A DNA stretch of 64,000 nucleotides, from the NCBI GenBank assembly GCA_945861635.1, contig CAMAWH010000011.1, forward strand, positions 57,417 through 121,416, read 5' to 3'. Below the pieces are notes generated by a model that worked only from the letters and a program-made list of their open reading frames with translations, did not search any database and was not told where the DNA came from. Both the position numbers and the translations under genes were made by a program. Positions 50,958 through 59,811 of the stretch are shown here, in pieces. The stretch's first letter is position 1. Every line of letters begins with the position of its first letter. The DNA comes from Klebsiella pneumoniae. GTDB lineage: Bacteria > Myxococcota_A > UBA796 > SXON01.

Positions 50958-53612
50958 TCAGACGCGAAGGTTGCGCAGCAGTTGACCCGTCGTAAGTTCG
51001 AAGACGATGGCACGGCCGGATGCATCACATAGCGAAAGGGTTGTGGGGGTGACGCGCAGGGTCGGAACGCGCCGTCTGGTGCTGTCGTGCAGCGCGACGT
51101 CGAGGATGGGGCGGTCCTCGCACCACATCCTCACGTGGTGTCCGTGGTCGCCGAACAACAGGGCGGTGCGCACGACGCCGGTACCGCTTGCGACTTTCGC
51201 GGTTGCAATGTCGAGAATTTGCATCCTGTCGCAACGCCGGGGCAATGCGAGCATGTGGGACGCCGCGGCGAGTTCGGTGGCCCCGAATGTGATCCAGGGG
51301 AGAACAACATCGTCACCCGTGCGTCGCGGCTCACCCACCGCGTGGAGTTCACCCGACGCGGATAGAAATTCCTCCGTTCCTGGCGTTCGTTTCGCGGTTG
51401 TTCGTCGCTCGGATAGCCGCATGGTCGGCAACGAATGGACCCAGCGTTCGGGGTTTTTTCCACCGACGAGCGCGGTCATCGCCGTTTCCGAGACGTCAAT
51501 CTGCTCGACGGGGCCGCCTACCCGGTTCACGCGCCACAGCGTCCGCGCGCCGCCTGCGAGGGCATCCAAAGCGATGATGCTCTCGCCCTCGGCGACGAAC
51601 CAGAGGTTGCCGTCACAGGTTGGCGCGACGGCTGCGTACGCCGCGTCATGCCAGCGCGAAGCCGTTCCAGTAATAAGGTAAAACCTCGATAAACGCACCT
51701 TCGCGTTGCCCCAATAGACCCCGATCGCCATTCCGCCGCTCGTGACCGGGATGAGTTGGTGGACCGGTTCGTGAAACTCGGCGCGCACCCGACCGTCGCG
51801 ACTGTAGAGGCGTGCGCCGAGCTCACCGAGTGCGACGAGCAGACCGCCGTTGTCGAGAAAGACAATGTCGTGGACGGGGGTCGTGCCGACGTCGCCGATG
51901 GGGAACGCGACCAGCAACGGCGTTTCCCGCTCGTCGAGTCGACCGGAGGCGGCGATGGAAGCGGGAAGATCGGCAGCGAGCGCCGGCTCGTCGAGTTTGT
52001 CGCGTATCGTCGTGAGAAGGGAGCGTTGAACCAGCAGCGGGAGTGCGGCTTGATCGGCAATCAGACGTCGAAAAACGGGGCGAAGCAGTGTGCGCGCCTC
52101 GTGGCTGTCCACGGCGGCGAGGCCCGTCGCGAGTGCGCTTCGCAAGTTCGCCGCCTCCCAGCCCTCGGGCTCCAAAAGCGCGTCGACACGGGCTTTGGCG
52201 GCTGTGAATTGTCCGGGTGTGCCGCGGAGGAGGTAGGGAATCAGCCGCGCACCCGCCGGCCCACCCTGTGCGAGCGCGACGTCGAGCCACGGCACCGCGC
52301 CTGCTCGCAGGCTCGGCTCGGCCCACGCCACCTCGCACGCGCCGGCAACATCCCCGCGGTCGGCAAGGTGACGGGCCCACGAGGAACGGAGTTGCGTAGC
52401 GAGCACCGGATGGTCCCGCATCAGCGCGTCAACCCCGGCGGCAAAGGCACCCTTCCGCCGGGCCACCGTCACGGCCCTTTTGGGATTGTCCGCACGCATC
52501 CACAGCCGTACGGCGATCTCCGGCGCAAGCTCGCCCAACTCGGCCAGCTCCGCAGCCAGCGCAAACTTCCCGCGTCCTTCCAGCAATTCCACGGCTCGCC
52601 CGTATTCCCGGAGCAATTCCACGAGTACGAAAACCGCATCGTCCAGACGGTCCTCCGCCAAGAGCCGGGTGAGGGCGCGTTCGTAGAGCTGGCGCAGCTG
52701 TTGATAGATGGAGGATTCGAGGCCGATCGTTGATGATCCGCCTGCCCCGTAGTGGCGGAGGCCCAGATTCGCGCGCGGCCCCGGCAGTGACCACGACCGG
52801 CCGAGATCCCATCCACCCTCGCCGCCAAGCGGGATCGCATGGCGGAGCGCGTCCTCCAGCTTGCCGCTGTCGAAAAGGTCAAACAGCTTTCCAAGGTATC
52901 GACCGTGCGCACCGCCGAGCAGCGGACCCCATAGTGGAGCGGCGATACGACGGGCCATGCGTTGTAGCCAGCCGGGCGGATGCGGTGGAGCTGGCGGGGC
53001 ATTGTGGGGCGGTCCGATGGGGCCGCCGGCACCCATGCCGGCGCTGCCCCCTCCAAAAACGCTGAGGATGCCGGTGCCCAATCGGGCAAACCACCGGGCG
53101 AAGGTAGAGGAGGTTCCGCGTGCGGCGAGCGCGCCCAAAGCGACACGTGCGGCTTCGGCCTCCACGGACGTCGGCGGTCTGCGGAGGGCAACGCGAACGT
53201 CGAAACCAGCGGGGGCCGGCGCCGGCGCCGCTGGGGGGCCGAGCGGCTCCACACGGGCGACGGAGAATCCGGATACGTCCAGCCAGTTCGCAGGGTTTAC
53301 AGGGGGTAGTTCTGCGACGACGAACGTGCGAATGGTGCCGCCGCGCAGCAGCAGGATGGAGCCGACGGGCGCCGCGCGGTCCACGCACGTCAGTCCACCG
53401 TTTTCGATCAAGACGAGGCCGGGCGCAGTCCCGACATCCAGTCGGGTGGGCGTTGCCAGCTTCAGCAACAGGCCGTCGTCACACGCGCGCAGTTCCGCCC
53501 CCGACGCCCAAAGCGCGAGCACGCGGACCCGGATGTCCAGGACCAGCGACGGATCGAACCAGACGGCGTGTGCCAACTGCCGGCCGCGAAGTAGGGAAGG
53601 GAGCCGACTCAC
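50958..53612 (-). CDS. bpX6-like beta-propeller scaffold of a MoxR-vWA ternary system
   Basis: 884 aa from the GTG at 53612, which overlaps the previous gene's stop (GTGA). An N-terminal domain (about 1-110: QLAHAVWFDPSLVLDIRV, LLKLATPTRLDVGTAPGL) is followed by a Pro/Gly-rich linker (about 135-240) and a helical TPR-like region (about 255-560: YERALTRLLAEDRLDDAVFV, ELLREYGRAVELLEGRGKFA). The C-terminal 300 residues are propeller repeats (VHDIVFLDNGGLLVALGELG, DGNLWFVAEGESIIALDAL, TLRVTPTTLSLCDASGRAIV). This matches the bpX6 component of MoxR-vWA-beta-propeller ternary systems. No enzyme motif; role probably scaffold or sensor. The order MoxR, bpX5-like, vWA/propeller, bpX6-like supports the assignment. 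Confidence 0.78.
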   Translation of the reverse strand: MSRLPSLLRGRQLAHAVWFDPSLVLDIRVRVLALWASGAELRACDDGLLLKLATPTRLDVGTAPGLVLIENGGLTCVDRAAPVGSILLLRGGTIRTFVVAELPPVNPANWLDVSGFSVARVEPLGPPAAPAPAPAGFDVRVALRRPPTSVEAEAARVALGALAARGTSSTFARWFARLGTGILSVFGGGSAGMGAGGPIGPPHNAPPAPPHPPGWLQRMARRIAAPLWGPLLGGAHGRYLGKLFDLFDSGKLEDALRHAIPLGGEGGWDLGRSWSLPGPRANLGLRHYGAGGSSTIGLESSIYQQLRQLYERALTRLLAEDRLDDAVFVLVELLREYGRAVELLEGRGKFALAAELAELGELAPEIAVRLWMRADNPKRAVTVARRKGAFAAGVDALMRDHPVLATQLRSSWARHLADRGDVAGACEVAWAEPSLRAGAVPWLDVALAQGGPAGARLIPYLLRGTPGQFTAAKARVDALLEPEGWEAANLRSALATGLAAVDSHEARTLLRPVFRRLIADQAALPLLVQRSLLTTIRDKLDEPALAADLPASIAASGRLDERETPLLVAFPIGDVGTTPVHDIVFLDNGGLLVALGELGARLYSRDGRVRAEFHEPVHQLIPVTSGGMAIGVYWGNAKVRLSRFYLITGTASRWHDAAYAAVAPTCDGNLWFVAEGESIIALDALAGGARTLWRVNRVGGPVEQIDVSETAMTALVGGKNPERWVHSLPTMRLSERRTTAKRTPGTEEFLSASGELHAVGEPRRTGDDVVLPWITFGATELAAASHMLALPRRCDRMQILDIATAKVASGTGVVRTALLFGDHGHHVRMWCEDRPILDVALHDSTRRRVPTLRVTPTTLSLCDASGRAIVFELTTGQLLRNLRV

Positions 53613-55465
53613 GCACCACGCTCGCGTGCCAGCAGGATCGGTTGCCCGCTGTCGTAGCGCCAGACTTCCACCGTGCCTTCGTCCGTTGTGAAGGCCACGA
53701 AGAATCCATCTGGGGACAGTTGCGGGTGGATCGGCGTTCTCGGCACCGTCAACGTGACGTTGTCGAGGGAGCGGCGGAAGCAGCTTTTGTGCGCGTCCCA
53801 GGTCACCGCAACCAGCGTGAAGCCAACCTCGGGCTGCCACATCGTGGCTGCGCCCACCATGACGCCGGCGGGTTGGGGGACGTCGGAGTCCCAGGTGACG
53901 ATCAGCGGGCGCCGCGTGCCGTCCGCGAATTTTTCAAATTCGGAGAAACGCCCGGCCTGCACTCGCCCGGCGCACGCGCTGGCGATGCGCTGCCAGAAAG
54001 GGCCGACCGCGTTTCCGGGCAGTAATTGGCACCAGGAGGCGTGGCCGAGGGCCGTCGGGATGCCGATGGCACCGTCATTCCAGAGGCATCGGAGCTCCCA
54101 GTCGGGATCCTCGTGCAGCGTGCCGAGAGGAGTTTCGGGCGCGAGGCGGCGCAATGCGATTGCGCCCGAGTCACAGCCGATCAGTCCGACGTATCCGCCG
54201 TCCCGCTGGTGAAGCTGAGGGGACACGCTTCCGTCGGGGCGGCGGAGGTGCCACAACCGTCCGCTGCCGTCAAAAAAGTCGACCGCTGCGCCTCCCGTGG
54301 TCACCGCCCGTCCCGGTCCTTTCGTCGGCAGCGTCGGCGCGTCGCCGCGCAGCGAAATCCCCTTTCCGTACGCCGCTACCTGGCCCGTTTGATAGTGCAC
54401 GACTGCGAGCAACCCTTGTCCGCGATACCCGAGCGCAATACTCGGTTCTTGAAGGTAGCCGAGCTCAAGCCGGCCCTTCGGCAGCCGGGCGGTACCCACC
54501 TTGCCAAAGCTCCACAGCAGCACCGGCCCCGTTCGGAAGGCGCAGTACATCTGGTGCGTTCCGGCGAAAAAGCCGACGGACACGGGATCGCGGATGTCCG
54601 CCGGGAAGCTGCGCCAGGGATTGTCCGGGTCACTTCCGGTGGGTACCGTGCGCCGTTTGCCTTGGGAGCTCGCCGAAATCGGCGTCAGCGGGTCCGTGAT
54701 CAGGCGCCGCCGCACTCCTGACGGTGGCAGCGGGAGGGTCAGGGCGACGACGCTCCGTCCGGGCCGCTCGACACGCACGACGAGCTCATCGCAGGCGGGG
54801 TCGACGATCTCCTCGATGACGGCGCTGATGATTCCAGCGTGCCCGCGGCAGGAAGGGCCCCCGACAAACCAGTGCTCGTCCGGGACGATCCGCGCCGATG
54901 CCATCGGGTCGGCGTCGCCGGATGGCGGCGCGGGCGGCACGAAGGGCAGTGCGGATCGAGCGTCCAGCAACACGCGCACGCCCGGCCCATCCACGCCCGT
55001 TCGCGGTGCGCCGCGACTCTGCGCAACGCGCCACACGAACTCGGCACCGACAGCCTCAGCGCGCCGCGCGAGCACAATCAGCATCGCGACGTGGCCGATG
55101 CGTGGCGCGCCGAGTGACTCTGGCCCCGCGTCGAACACCGCCTCGCACCGCACACCGGCCCGCGGCGACCGGTGCTCCAACGCATAGAACGCGTGCTCGT
55201 GCTCCGCCGCGCGTCGCACGAATTCGTCGGGCACGGCGTCGAGCAAGGCCCATTCCGATAGGAGCAAACGGTCATACGGCCCGCGTCGTGAGATGCCGCT
55301 GTAGCCGTCTGGTGATCCTCCCACAGCGATGTTGCGGGGGCGCAGGGGGCCGATCGCCGCATCGAGTTGCCGGGCGAGCGTGCCGATTTCGACGGCGAGA
55401 TCGGCAACGAGGCCGCGCAGATGCGGGGCCCACGGGGCCAATTCGGGGGGGAGCGCTGTGGTCAC
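53609..55465 (-). CDS. Degenerate vWA domain plus beta-propeller protein
   Basis: 618 aa from the GTG at 55465, which overlaps the bpX5-like stop (GTGA). Residues about 52-155 are vWA-like: PDGYSGISRRGPYDRLLLSE, then VFDAGPESLGAPRIGHVAML and IVLARRAEAVGAEFVWRVAQ. The DxSxS MIDAS is replaced by FDAGPESLG (111-119), so metal-dependent ligand binding is doubtful. From about 290 on the sequence is propeller (FFAGTHQMYCAFRTGPVLLW, IALGYRGQGLLAVVHY, PQLSPDGFFVAFTTDEGTVE). MoxR ATPases normally act on a vWA partner, and this is the clear candidate here. Confidence 0.78.
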   Translation of the reverse strand: MTTALPPELAPWAPHLRGLVADLAVEIGTLARQLDAAIGPLRPRNIAVGGSPDGYSGISRRGPYDRLLLSEWALLDAVPDEFVRRAAEHEHAFYALEHRSPRAGVRCEAVFDAGPESLGAPRIGHVAMLIVLARRAEAVGAEFVWRVAQSRGAPRTGVDGPGVRVLLDARSALPFVPPAPPSGDADPMASARIVPDEHWFVGGPSCRGHAGIISAVIEEIVDPACDELVVRVERPGRSVVALTLPLPPSGVRRRLITDPLTPISASSQGKRRTVPTGSDPDNPWRSFPADIRDPVSVGFFAGTHQMYCAFRTGPVLLWSFGKVGTARLPKGRLELGYLQEPSIALGYRGQGLLAVVHYQTGQVAAYGKGISLRGDAPTLPTKGPGRAVTTGGAAVDFFDGSGRLWHLRRPDGSVSPQLHQRDGGYVGLIGCDSGAIALRRLAPETPLGTLHEDPDWELRCLWNDGAIGIPTALGHASWCQLLPGNAVGPFWQRIASACAGRVQAGRFSEFEKFADGTRRPLIVTWDSDVPQPAGVMVGAATMWQPEVGFTLVAVTWDAHKSCFRRSLDNVTLTVPRTPIHPQLSPDGFFVAFTTDEGTVEVWRYDSGQPILLARERGA

Positions 55466-55917
55466 CGGCGGGCGGCCCGCGCGAGTTCAGCCCGCCCGAG
55501 CGGGCGCGCGTTGCCGACGGGAATGAGCAGGCAAGGATCCTCCAGGGCCACCACAGGCCACGCTGCGGGAGGGACCCGCGCGCGCACCGCTGCGGCGAAC
55601 ACATCGACCGGGGCGGCGGGGCGGCGAGTGGTCGGAAGCATCAGGCCGCTCGCGACGGAATCCCGGCCCAAGTACGCGATGCCGTCGACCCACGGCAGCA
55701 GTTTCGCCTCGCCGAGGATAACCACGACAAGCGGGTCGTAGCTCACGACGCCGGTGAGCCCGTCGAGGGTGCGTCCGGCCAGCGCAGTCAACAGCGCCCG
55801 CGCCACCTCGCCAACGGCTGCCGCCGCGACGGGCGCGAGCGGCGGCTCACGCGCGACCCACTGCGGCGGCGCGCTGCTCAGGACATCTCCCCAGCGGCGG
55901 TCATGTCGCGCCCACAA
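55462..55917 (-). CDS. bpX5-like component of the ternary system
   Basis: 151 aa from a TTG at 55917 that overlaps the MoxR stop by 17 bases; a GTG at 55983 would overlap MoxR by 83 bases and is less likely. The body is EPPLAPVAAAAVGEVARALL, LLPWVDGIAYLGRD, SGLMLPTTRRPAAPVDVFAA and WPVVALEDPCLLIPVGNARP. The PWVDG-YLGR and LLPT-x-x-P pattern fits bpX5 of MoxR-vWA-propeller systems as I recall it. No enzyme motif is seen. It lies between MoxR and the vWA gene. Confidence 0.7.
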   Translation of the reverse strand: MWARHDRRWGDVLSSAPPQWVAREPPLAPVAAAAVGEVARALLTALAGRTLDGLTGVVSYDPLVVVILGEAKLLPWVDGIAYLGRDSVASGLMLPTTRRPAAPVDVFAAAVRARVPPAAWPVVALEDPCLLIPVGNARPLGRAELARAARR

Positions 55918-57088
55918 TCCCGACCACGGCCGGCGCGGCCCCCGCACCGACCGCCGTCGCCAGCGTTGCCGCGGTGCGCTCACGCAGGGCGCGCAACGCC
56001 TGCGGCATCGTCACCGCGGCAAAGCTCGCATCGATTTCACGGGCGACCCCCTCCACTCGCCGCATCCATCCTTCGCGTGCGATCACGTCGATGCCATCGG
56101 GCTCCTCGCCGTACACCGCCTCCCCCGCTTCCACGATTCTCGCGGCGCGTGCCAAGGGGCCGCCGGAGGCTTCCGCCGCGGCCGCGCCGAGCGCCTCGTT
56201 ACGCGCGGATTTGAGCAACTCCGCCAGAGATTCCCGGGCGAGCGCTTGCGCCGGCTCCGTCGGTACCGCGTAGATGATCGGCCACAGGTCCGCGCCCGTG
56301 GCGACGGTGCGCCCGTCGAGCACCGCGGCGGCGGCGATCAGTTTCTGGACGCGCACGACGCGTCTGTCCGGCATCACGACGCCGGACCGGCGGAGCAAGC
56401 GAACGGCGTGGGCCAAATGCGGCCGTGCAGCGCCGAGATCGACCCCCCGTACCGCGCGCGCCAACGTGTCGATCGCGGCCATCGCCCCCTCCACGGGCTC
56501 GGGCGGCGGCCCCTGCACCCCCCACCCCTGCTCAAGCAGCGCCTCCAGAAACGGGTCCGCCACCGGCGCCACGAAGCACCGCAACAGGAAACGATCGGCG
56601 AACGCCGAGAGCGAATCGTCGTCGGGCAGCGCGTTGCTCGCGCCGATGCACACGCGCAGCGGGCACGCCTTCACCGTGCTGCCGCGACGGAAAACCCGTT
56701 CGTTCAACACACCGAGGAGCGTGTTGAGAATGGCGGTTGAACCAAGGAAGACCTCATCGAGGAACGCGACTTCGGCCTCGGGAAGCATGCCGGCGGTCTC
56801 GACTTCCACCGAGCCTTCGCGCAGGCGGCGGAGGTCGATAGGACCGAAGATTTCGTTGGGCTCGGTGAAACGGCCGAGCAGGTATTCGAAGGTTCGGCCG
56901 CCGAGTGCACGCGCGACACGACGCGCGGCTTCCGATTTTGCCGTGCCGGGAGGTCCAATGACAAGCACGTGCTCGCCGGCCACAGCGGCGAGCACAATGG
57001 CCTCAACCAGCGATTCGCGCTCGACGAGACCTTGCCGCGCAGAGGCCACCGCCGCGCGGACGAGAAGGACGGAGGATTCAAGGGACAT
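55901..57088 (-). CDS. MoxR-family AAA+ ATPase
   Basis: 395 aa from the ATG at 57088. AAA+ motifs: Walker A GPPGTAKSE (45-53), the RavA-type signature FEYLLGRFTEPNEIFGPIDL, Walker B AFLDEVF (108-114) and the sensor 1 Asn in GASNALPDDDSL. A C-terminal helical lid and an extension (about 250-395) follow. MoxR proteins are chaperones that remodel vWA-domain partners. It heads a four-gene run, each gene overlapping the next (17, 4 and 4 bases). Its ATG shares a CATG with an ATG of the divergent lipoprotein frame. Confidence 0.93.
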   Translation of the reverse strand: MSLESSVLLVRAAVASARQGLVERESLVEAIVLAAVAGEHVLVIGPPGTAKSEAARRVARALGGRTFEYLLGRFTEPNEIFGPIDLRRLREGSVEVETAGMLPEAEVAFLDEVFLGSTAILNTLLGVLNERVFRRGSTVKACPLRVCIGASNALPDDDSLSAFADRFLLRCFVAPVADPFLEALLEQGWGVQGPPPEPVEGAMAAIDTLARAVRGVDLGAARPHLAHAVRLLRRSGVVMPDRRVVRVQKLIAAAAVLDGRTVATGADLWPIIYAVPTEPAQALARESLAELLKSARNEALGAAAAEASGGPLARAARIVEAGEAVYGEEPDGIDVIAREGWMRRVEGVAREIDASFAAVTMPQALRALRERTAATLATAVGAGAAPAVVGIVGAT

Positions 57089-57131
57089 GGCGGCAAGGTA
57101 TCCCCGGTCGTCGCTTGCGGAACCCGCCGGC

Positions 57132-57929
57132 GTGACGTACACCGTTGTCGTGCGCGCCCTTTTCCTCGCGGTACTGCTTCCCGGGTGTGACCGTCTGGCG
57201 GCGGCCGGTCAGCTTTTGGAAGATCGCTCGAATCCGCTCGTGGCCCAGGGGCTTTACCTCGGAATGGATCTGCCGGAAGGCGTTGATTTTGAGGACAACG
57301 ACGATCTCCACACCTCCGCTTGTGAAGTTTTCCTCGCCGACGTGGCCGACCCGTCGCAGATTGAAAACAGTCCCGTGAGCGGTGCGAAGATCCATTTCCG
57401 TTCCCCATCGAACGGCAACCTCGCGTTGTCCGAGGAATCGGATTCCGATGGGAAATACCTGGTGTATTCGGGAGACGGTCTGGAGTACGCCCCCGGTGAG
57501 GATGCGCGCGTGACCTTCACCGTCGATGGTGCCGAGGGCATGATGCATGTCGCCACTCCCGACGCTCCGGACATTACACTCGACAGCGAACACAAGGCGC
57601 TAACGCCGATGATTCTCGACCTGACGGACTACGACTACCAGCAGATCGTCGCCGCGGTGTACGACCTCCAACGGAGCAAGCTGACGTGGGACAACCTGCC
57701 GGAGGAAGTAGGCGAAATCTATGACTTCACGCACACCGACGAGCCGGTGCGTCGCCTCGAAATCCCGAAAGACGCGTTTCAGCGAAAGGGAAATTACATC
57801 GTCGGCGTGGCCGGGATGGAAATTGCCGGCTCCGAGGAGATGGACGGTATCAACACCTCATTATCGGCGTTCATTGCGGGAAGAATGTCAATCCACGCCG
57901 TGAGCGTCACGGCGCCCGACGAGTTTTAG
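57132..57929 (+). CDS. Lipoprotein of unknown function, divergent from the MoxR operon
   Basis: 265 aa from the GTG at 57132; a GTG at 57150 would place the N-terminus right at MRALFLAVLLPGC, also a good lipoprotein signal. The body has strand-type segments (LYLGMDLPEGVDFED, ISGAKIHFRSPSNG-like sequence around residue 72, RVTFTVDGAEGMMHVATPDA, YIVGVAGMEIAGS) with one Cys in TSACEVF. It resembles a carboxypeptidase-regulatory or Ig-like fold by the acidic beta pattern, but no family is certain. It could be the extracellular part of the ternary system or an unrelated neighbour. Confidence 0.65.
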   Translation: MTYTVVVRALFLAVLLPGCDRLAAAGQLLEDRSNPLVAQGLYLGMDLPEGVDFEDNDDLHTSACEVFLADVADPSQIENSPVSGAKIHFRSPSNGNLALSEESDSDGKYLVYSGDGLEYAPGEDARVTFTVDGAEGMMHVATPDAPDITLDSEHKALTPMILDLTDYDYQQIVAAVYDLQRSKLTWDNLPEEVGEIYDFTHTDEPVRRLEIPKDAFQRKGNYIVGVAGMEIAGSEEMDGINTSLSAFIAGRMSIHAVSVTAPDEF

Positions 57930-57949
57930 TCGGCGTGGACGTCGTGGGG

Positions 57950-59773
57950 TTAGCGGATGTCGATCCGCATCGGCAACATCGCGGCCACTCCGCCATTCTC
58001 CAGCACGCGGGCGAGCCGGAGCGCCCCGCCCCACGCCTCCGCGATGGCGGGAATGTTGGCCGCGGCCGCGGCTTCCGGCGTCATCACCACGAAGCTTTGG
58101 TTTTTTTCGAGGTCCTCCACGAGCTGGTCGACGAACGTTTTCCGCTTCGGCAAACGCTCGAGCGTTACATCCGCCTCAGCCTTTGCAAGCTCCTTCGCCT
58201 TTGCGATGGCAACGTCAAGGCCGCCCAGTTCGTCAACGAGGCCATTGGCATTTGCCTGCTCTCCGGTCCAGACCCGGCCCTGCGCGATGGCCTCGACGTC
58301 CGCTTTCGCCATGTTGCGCCCTTCGACGACCTTTCCAACGAAGGTGTCGTAGAACGTGAGGAGAAACTCCCGAAATTTGGCCCGCTCGATCTCGTCGAAG
58401 TCCTTCGTGGACGAGAAGATGGAGGCGAGTTGGCCGCGCTGGTAGGTGTGCATCGTGATGCCTAGCTTTTCGTACACGCCGGCAATATTCAACTTTCCGC
58501 CGAAAACACCGATGCTTCCCGTCAATGTGCCCGGTTCGGCCACGATCCAGTCGGCCGGTGCCGCGATGTAGTAGCCGCCGCTCGCCGCGTAGTCTCCCAT
58601 CGAAACGACGACGGGTTTGCCGGACGCTTTTACGCGTTGGATCCCGCGCCAGATATTGTCACTGGCGAGCCCGCTGCCCCCAGGTGAATCGACACGTAGA
58701 ACGAGCGCAATGGTGTCTTCGTCCTCCCGAATGTCGTCCAATTCGTCCACCATCGACTGGTCCCCGATCATGCTGCCGCCGAAAATTGGCGATCCGCTCT
58801 CCCCCGAGACGATCGTGCCTTGTGCGTGGAGGATCGCGATTTTCTTTCCGGACGCGAAGGGGGACGGCCCTTCGTGGTAGTCGTCGATGTCCGTGCGCTC
58901 TTTGCCCGCCATTTCGTCCGCAACTTCGTCGCGGTGCTTCAGCCCGTCCACCATCTTCCGGGCCAGCGCAGATTCCGGCGTGATCGCGGGGTCGTCGATG
59001 AGCGCGCGGGCCTCGTCCGGTGTTATTTTCCGCCCGGTTGCGATGCCATTGATCATCTGTCCGTAGAGGCTGTCGAGCATGGCCTCCATGGCTTCACTGG
59101 CCGCGTCGGAGGGCCCGATGCGCTGGAAGGGCTCGATAGCGCTTTTGAAATCGCCGACGTGCTCGAAGTTCGCGCTCACGCCGATTTTTTCGAACGTGCC
59201 GGCGTAGTACTCCGTCGTGATCGAAAATCCATTCACAAGCATCAGTCCGGCGGGGGAGAGGTAGACTTCACCGCACGCACTCGCCAGATAATACGCCTTG
59301 TTGTCATACCCGTCGGCGTGAGCGTAGCAGGGCTTTCCGCTTGCCGTGAACGTGGCAACCGCGTCGTGGAGGTCCTGTACGCCCGCCCACCCGAGGCGAA
59401 GGTCGTCTATCTGGAGGTACAACCCCTTGATCCGCTCGTCTTCCGCTGCCTTCCGAATGTCTGCGCTGACTTCGGTGACCAGAGGCGGGAAATCGTTGGG
59501 GTCCATGACCAGTCCTTCGTTTCCGGGCGCCTCGGCAAGGCCGCCATCGATGTCCACCTGCAAGAAGCTCTCGTCTTTCACCTCGGACTTGTAGCCCTGC
59601 TGGAAAAAGAAAATTGCGCCGGCGCCGGCCGCTACGAAGGTGAGCACGCCCATGACGGCGATGCCGAGCAGAAGCCGTGCACCCCGCCGGGGACGACGCG
59701 CGGGTGGGGGTTTCGGGGCGGGCGAGGATGTCGGGGCGCCGGGAGGCGGTGACGGCGGAGGGGCGTCGGTCAT
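57950..59773 (-). CDS. sppA: Signal peptide peptidase SppA, 67K type
   Basis: 607 aa. A Pro-rich cytoplasmic start is followed by one transmembrane helix (RLLLGIAVMGVLTFVAAGAG, about 33-58). It has tandem SppA repeats: the first holds the catalytic Lys in DGYDNKAYYLAS, the second the Ser in VSMGDYAASGGYYIAAP, giving the Ser-Lys dyad across the two halves as in E. coli SppA. SppA degrades cleaved signal peptides in the membrane. LVLRVDSPGGSG and GTLTGSIGVFGG are typical. It follows, with convergent orientation and 20 bp, the 57132-57929 lipoprotein. Confidence 0.95.
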   Translation of the reverse strand: MTDAPPPSPPPGAPTSSPAPKPPPARRPRRGARLLLGIAVMGVLTFVAAGAGAIFFFQQGYKSEVKDESFLQVDIDGGLAEAPGNEGLVMDPNDFPPLVTEVSADIRKAAEDERIKGLYLQIDDLRLGWAGVQDLHDAVATFTASGKPCYAHADGYDNKAYYLASACGEVYLSPAGLMLVNGFSITTEYYAGTFEKIGVSANFEHVGDFKSAIEPFQRIGPSDAASEAMEAMLDSLYGQMINGIATGRKITPDEARALIDDPAITPESALARKMVDGLKHRDEVADEMAGKERTDIDDYHEGPSPFASGKKIAILHAQGTIVSGESGSPIFGGSMIGDQSMVDELDDIREDEDTIALVLRVDSPGGSGLASDNIWRGIQRVKASGKPVVVSMGDYAASGGYYIAAPADWIVAEPGTLTGSIGVFGGKLNIAGVYEKLGITMHTYQRGQLASIFSSTKDFDEIERAKFREFLLTFYDTFVGKVVEGRNMAKADVEAIAQGRVWTGEQANANGLVDELGGLDVAIAKAKELAKAEADVTLERLPKRKTFVDQLVEDLEKNQSFVVMTPEAAAAANIPAIAEAWGGALRLARVLENGGVAAMLPMRIDIR

Positions 59774-59811
59774 GTTGGTGCGCGCTTCCTAAGCACGGCG
59801 CGGCATTACGG

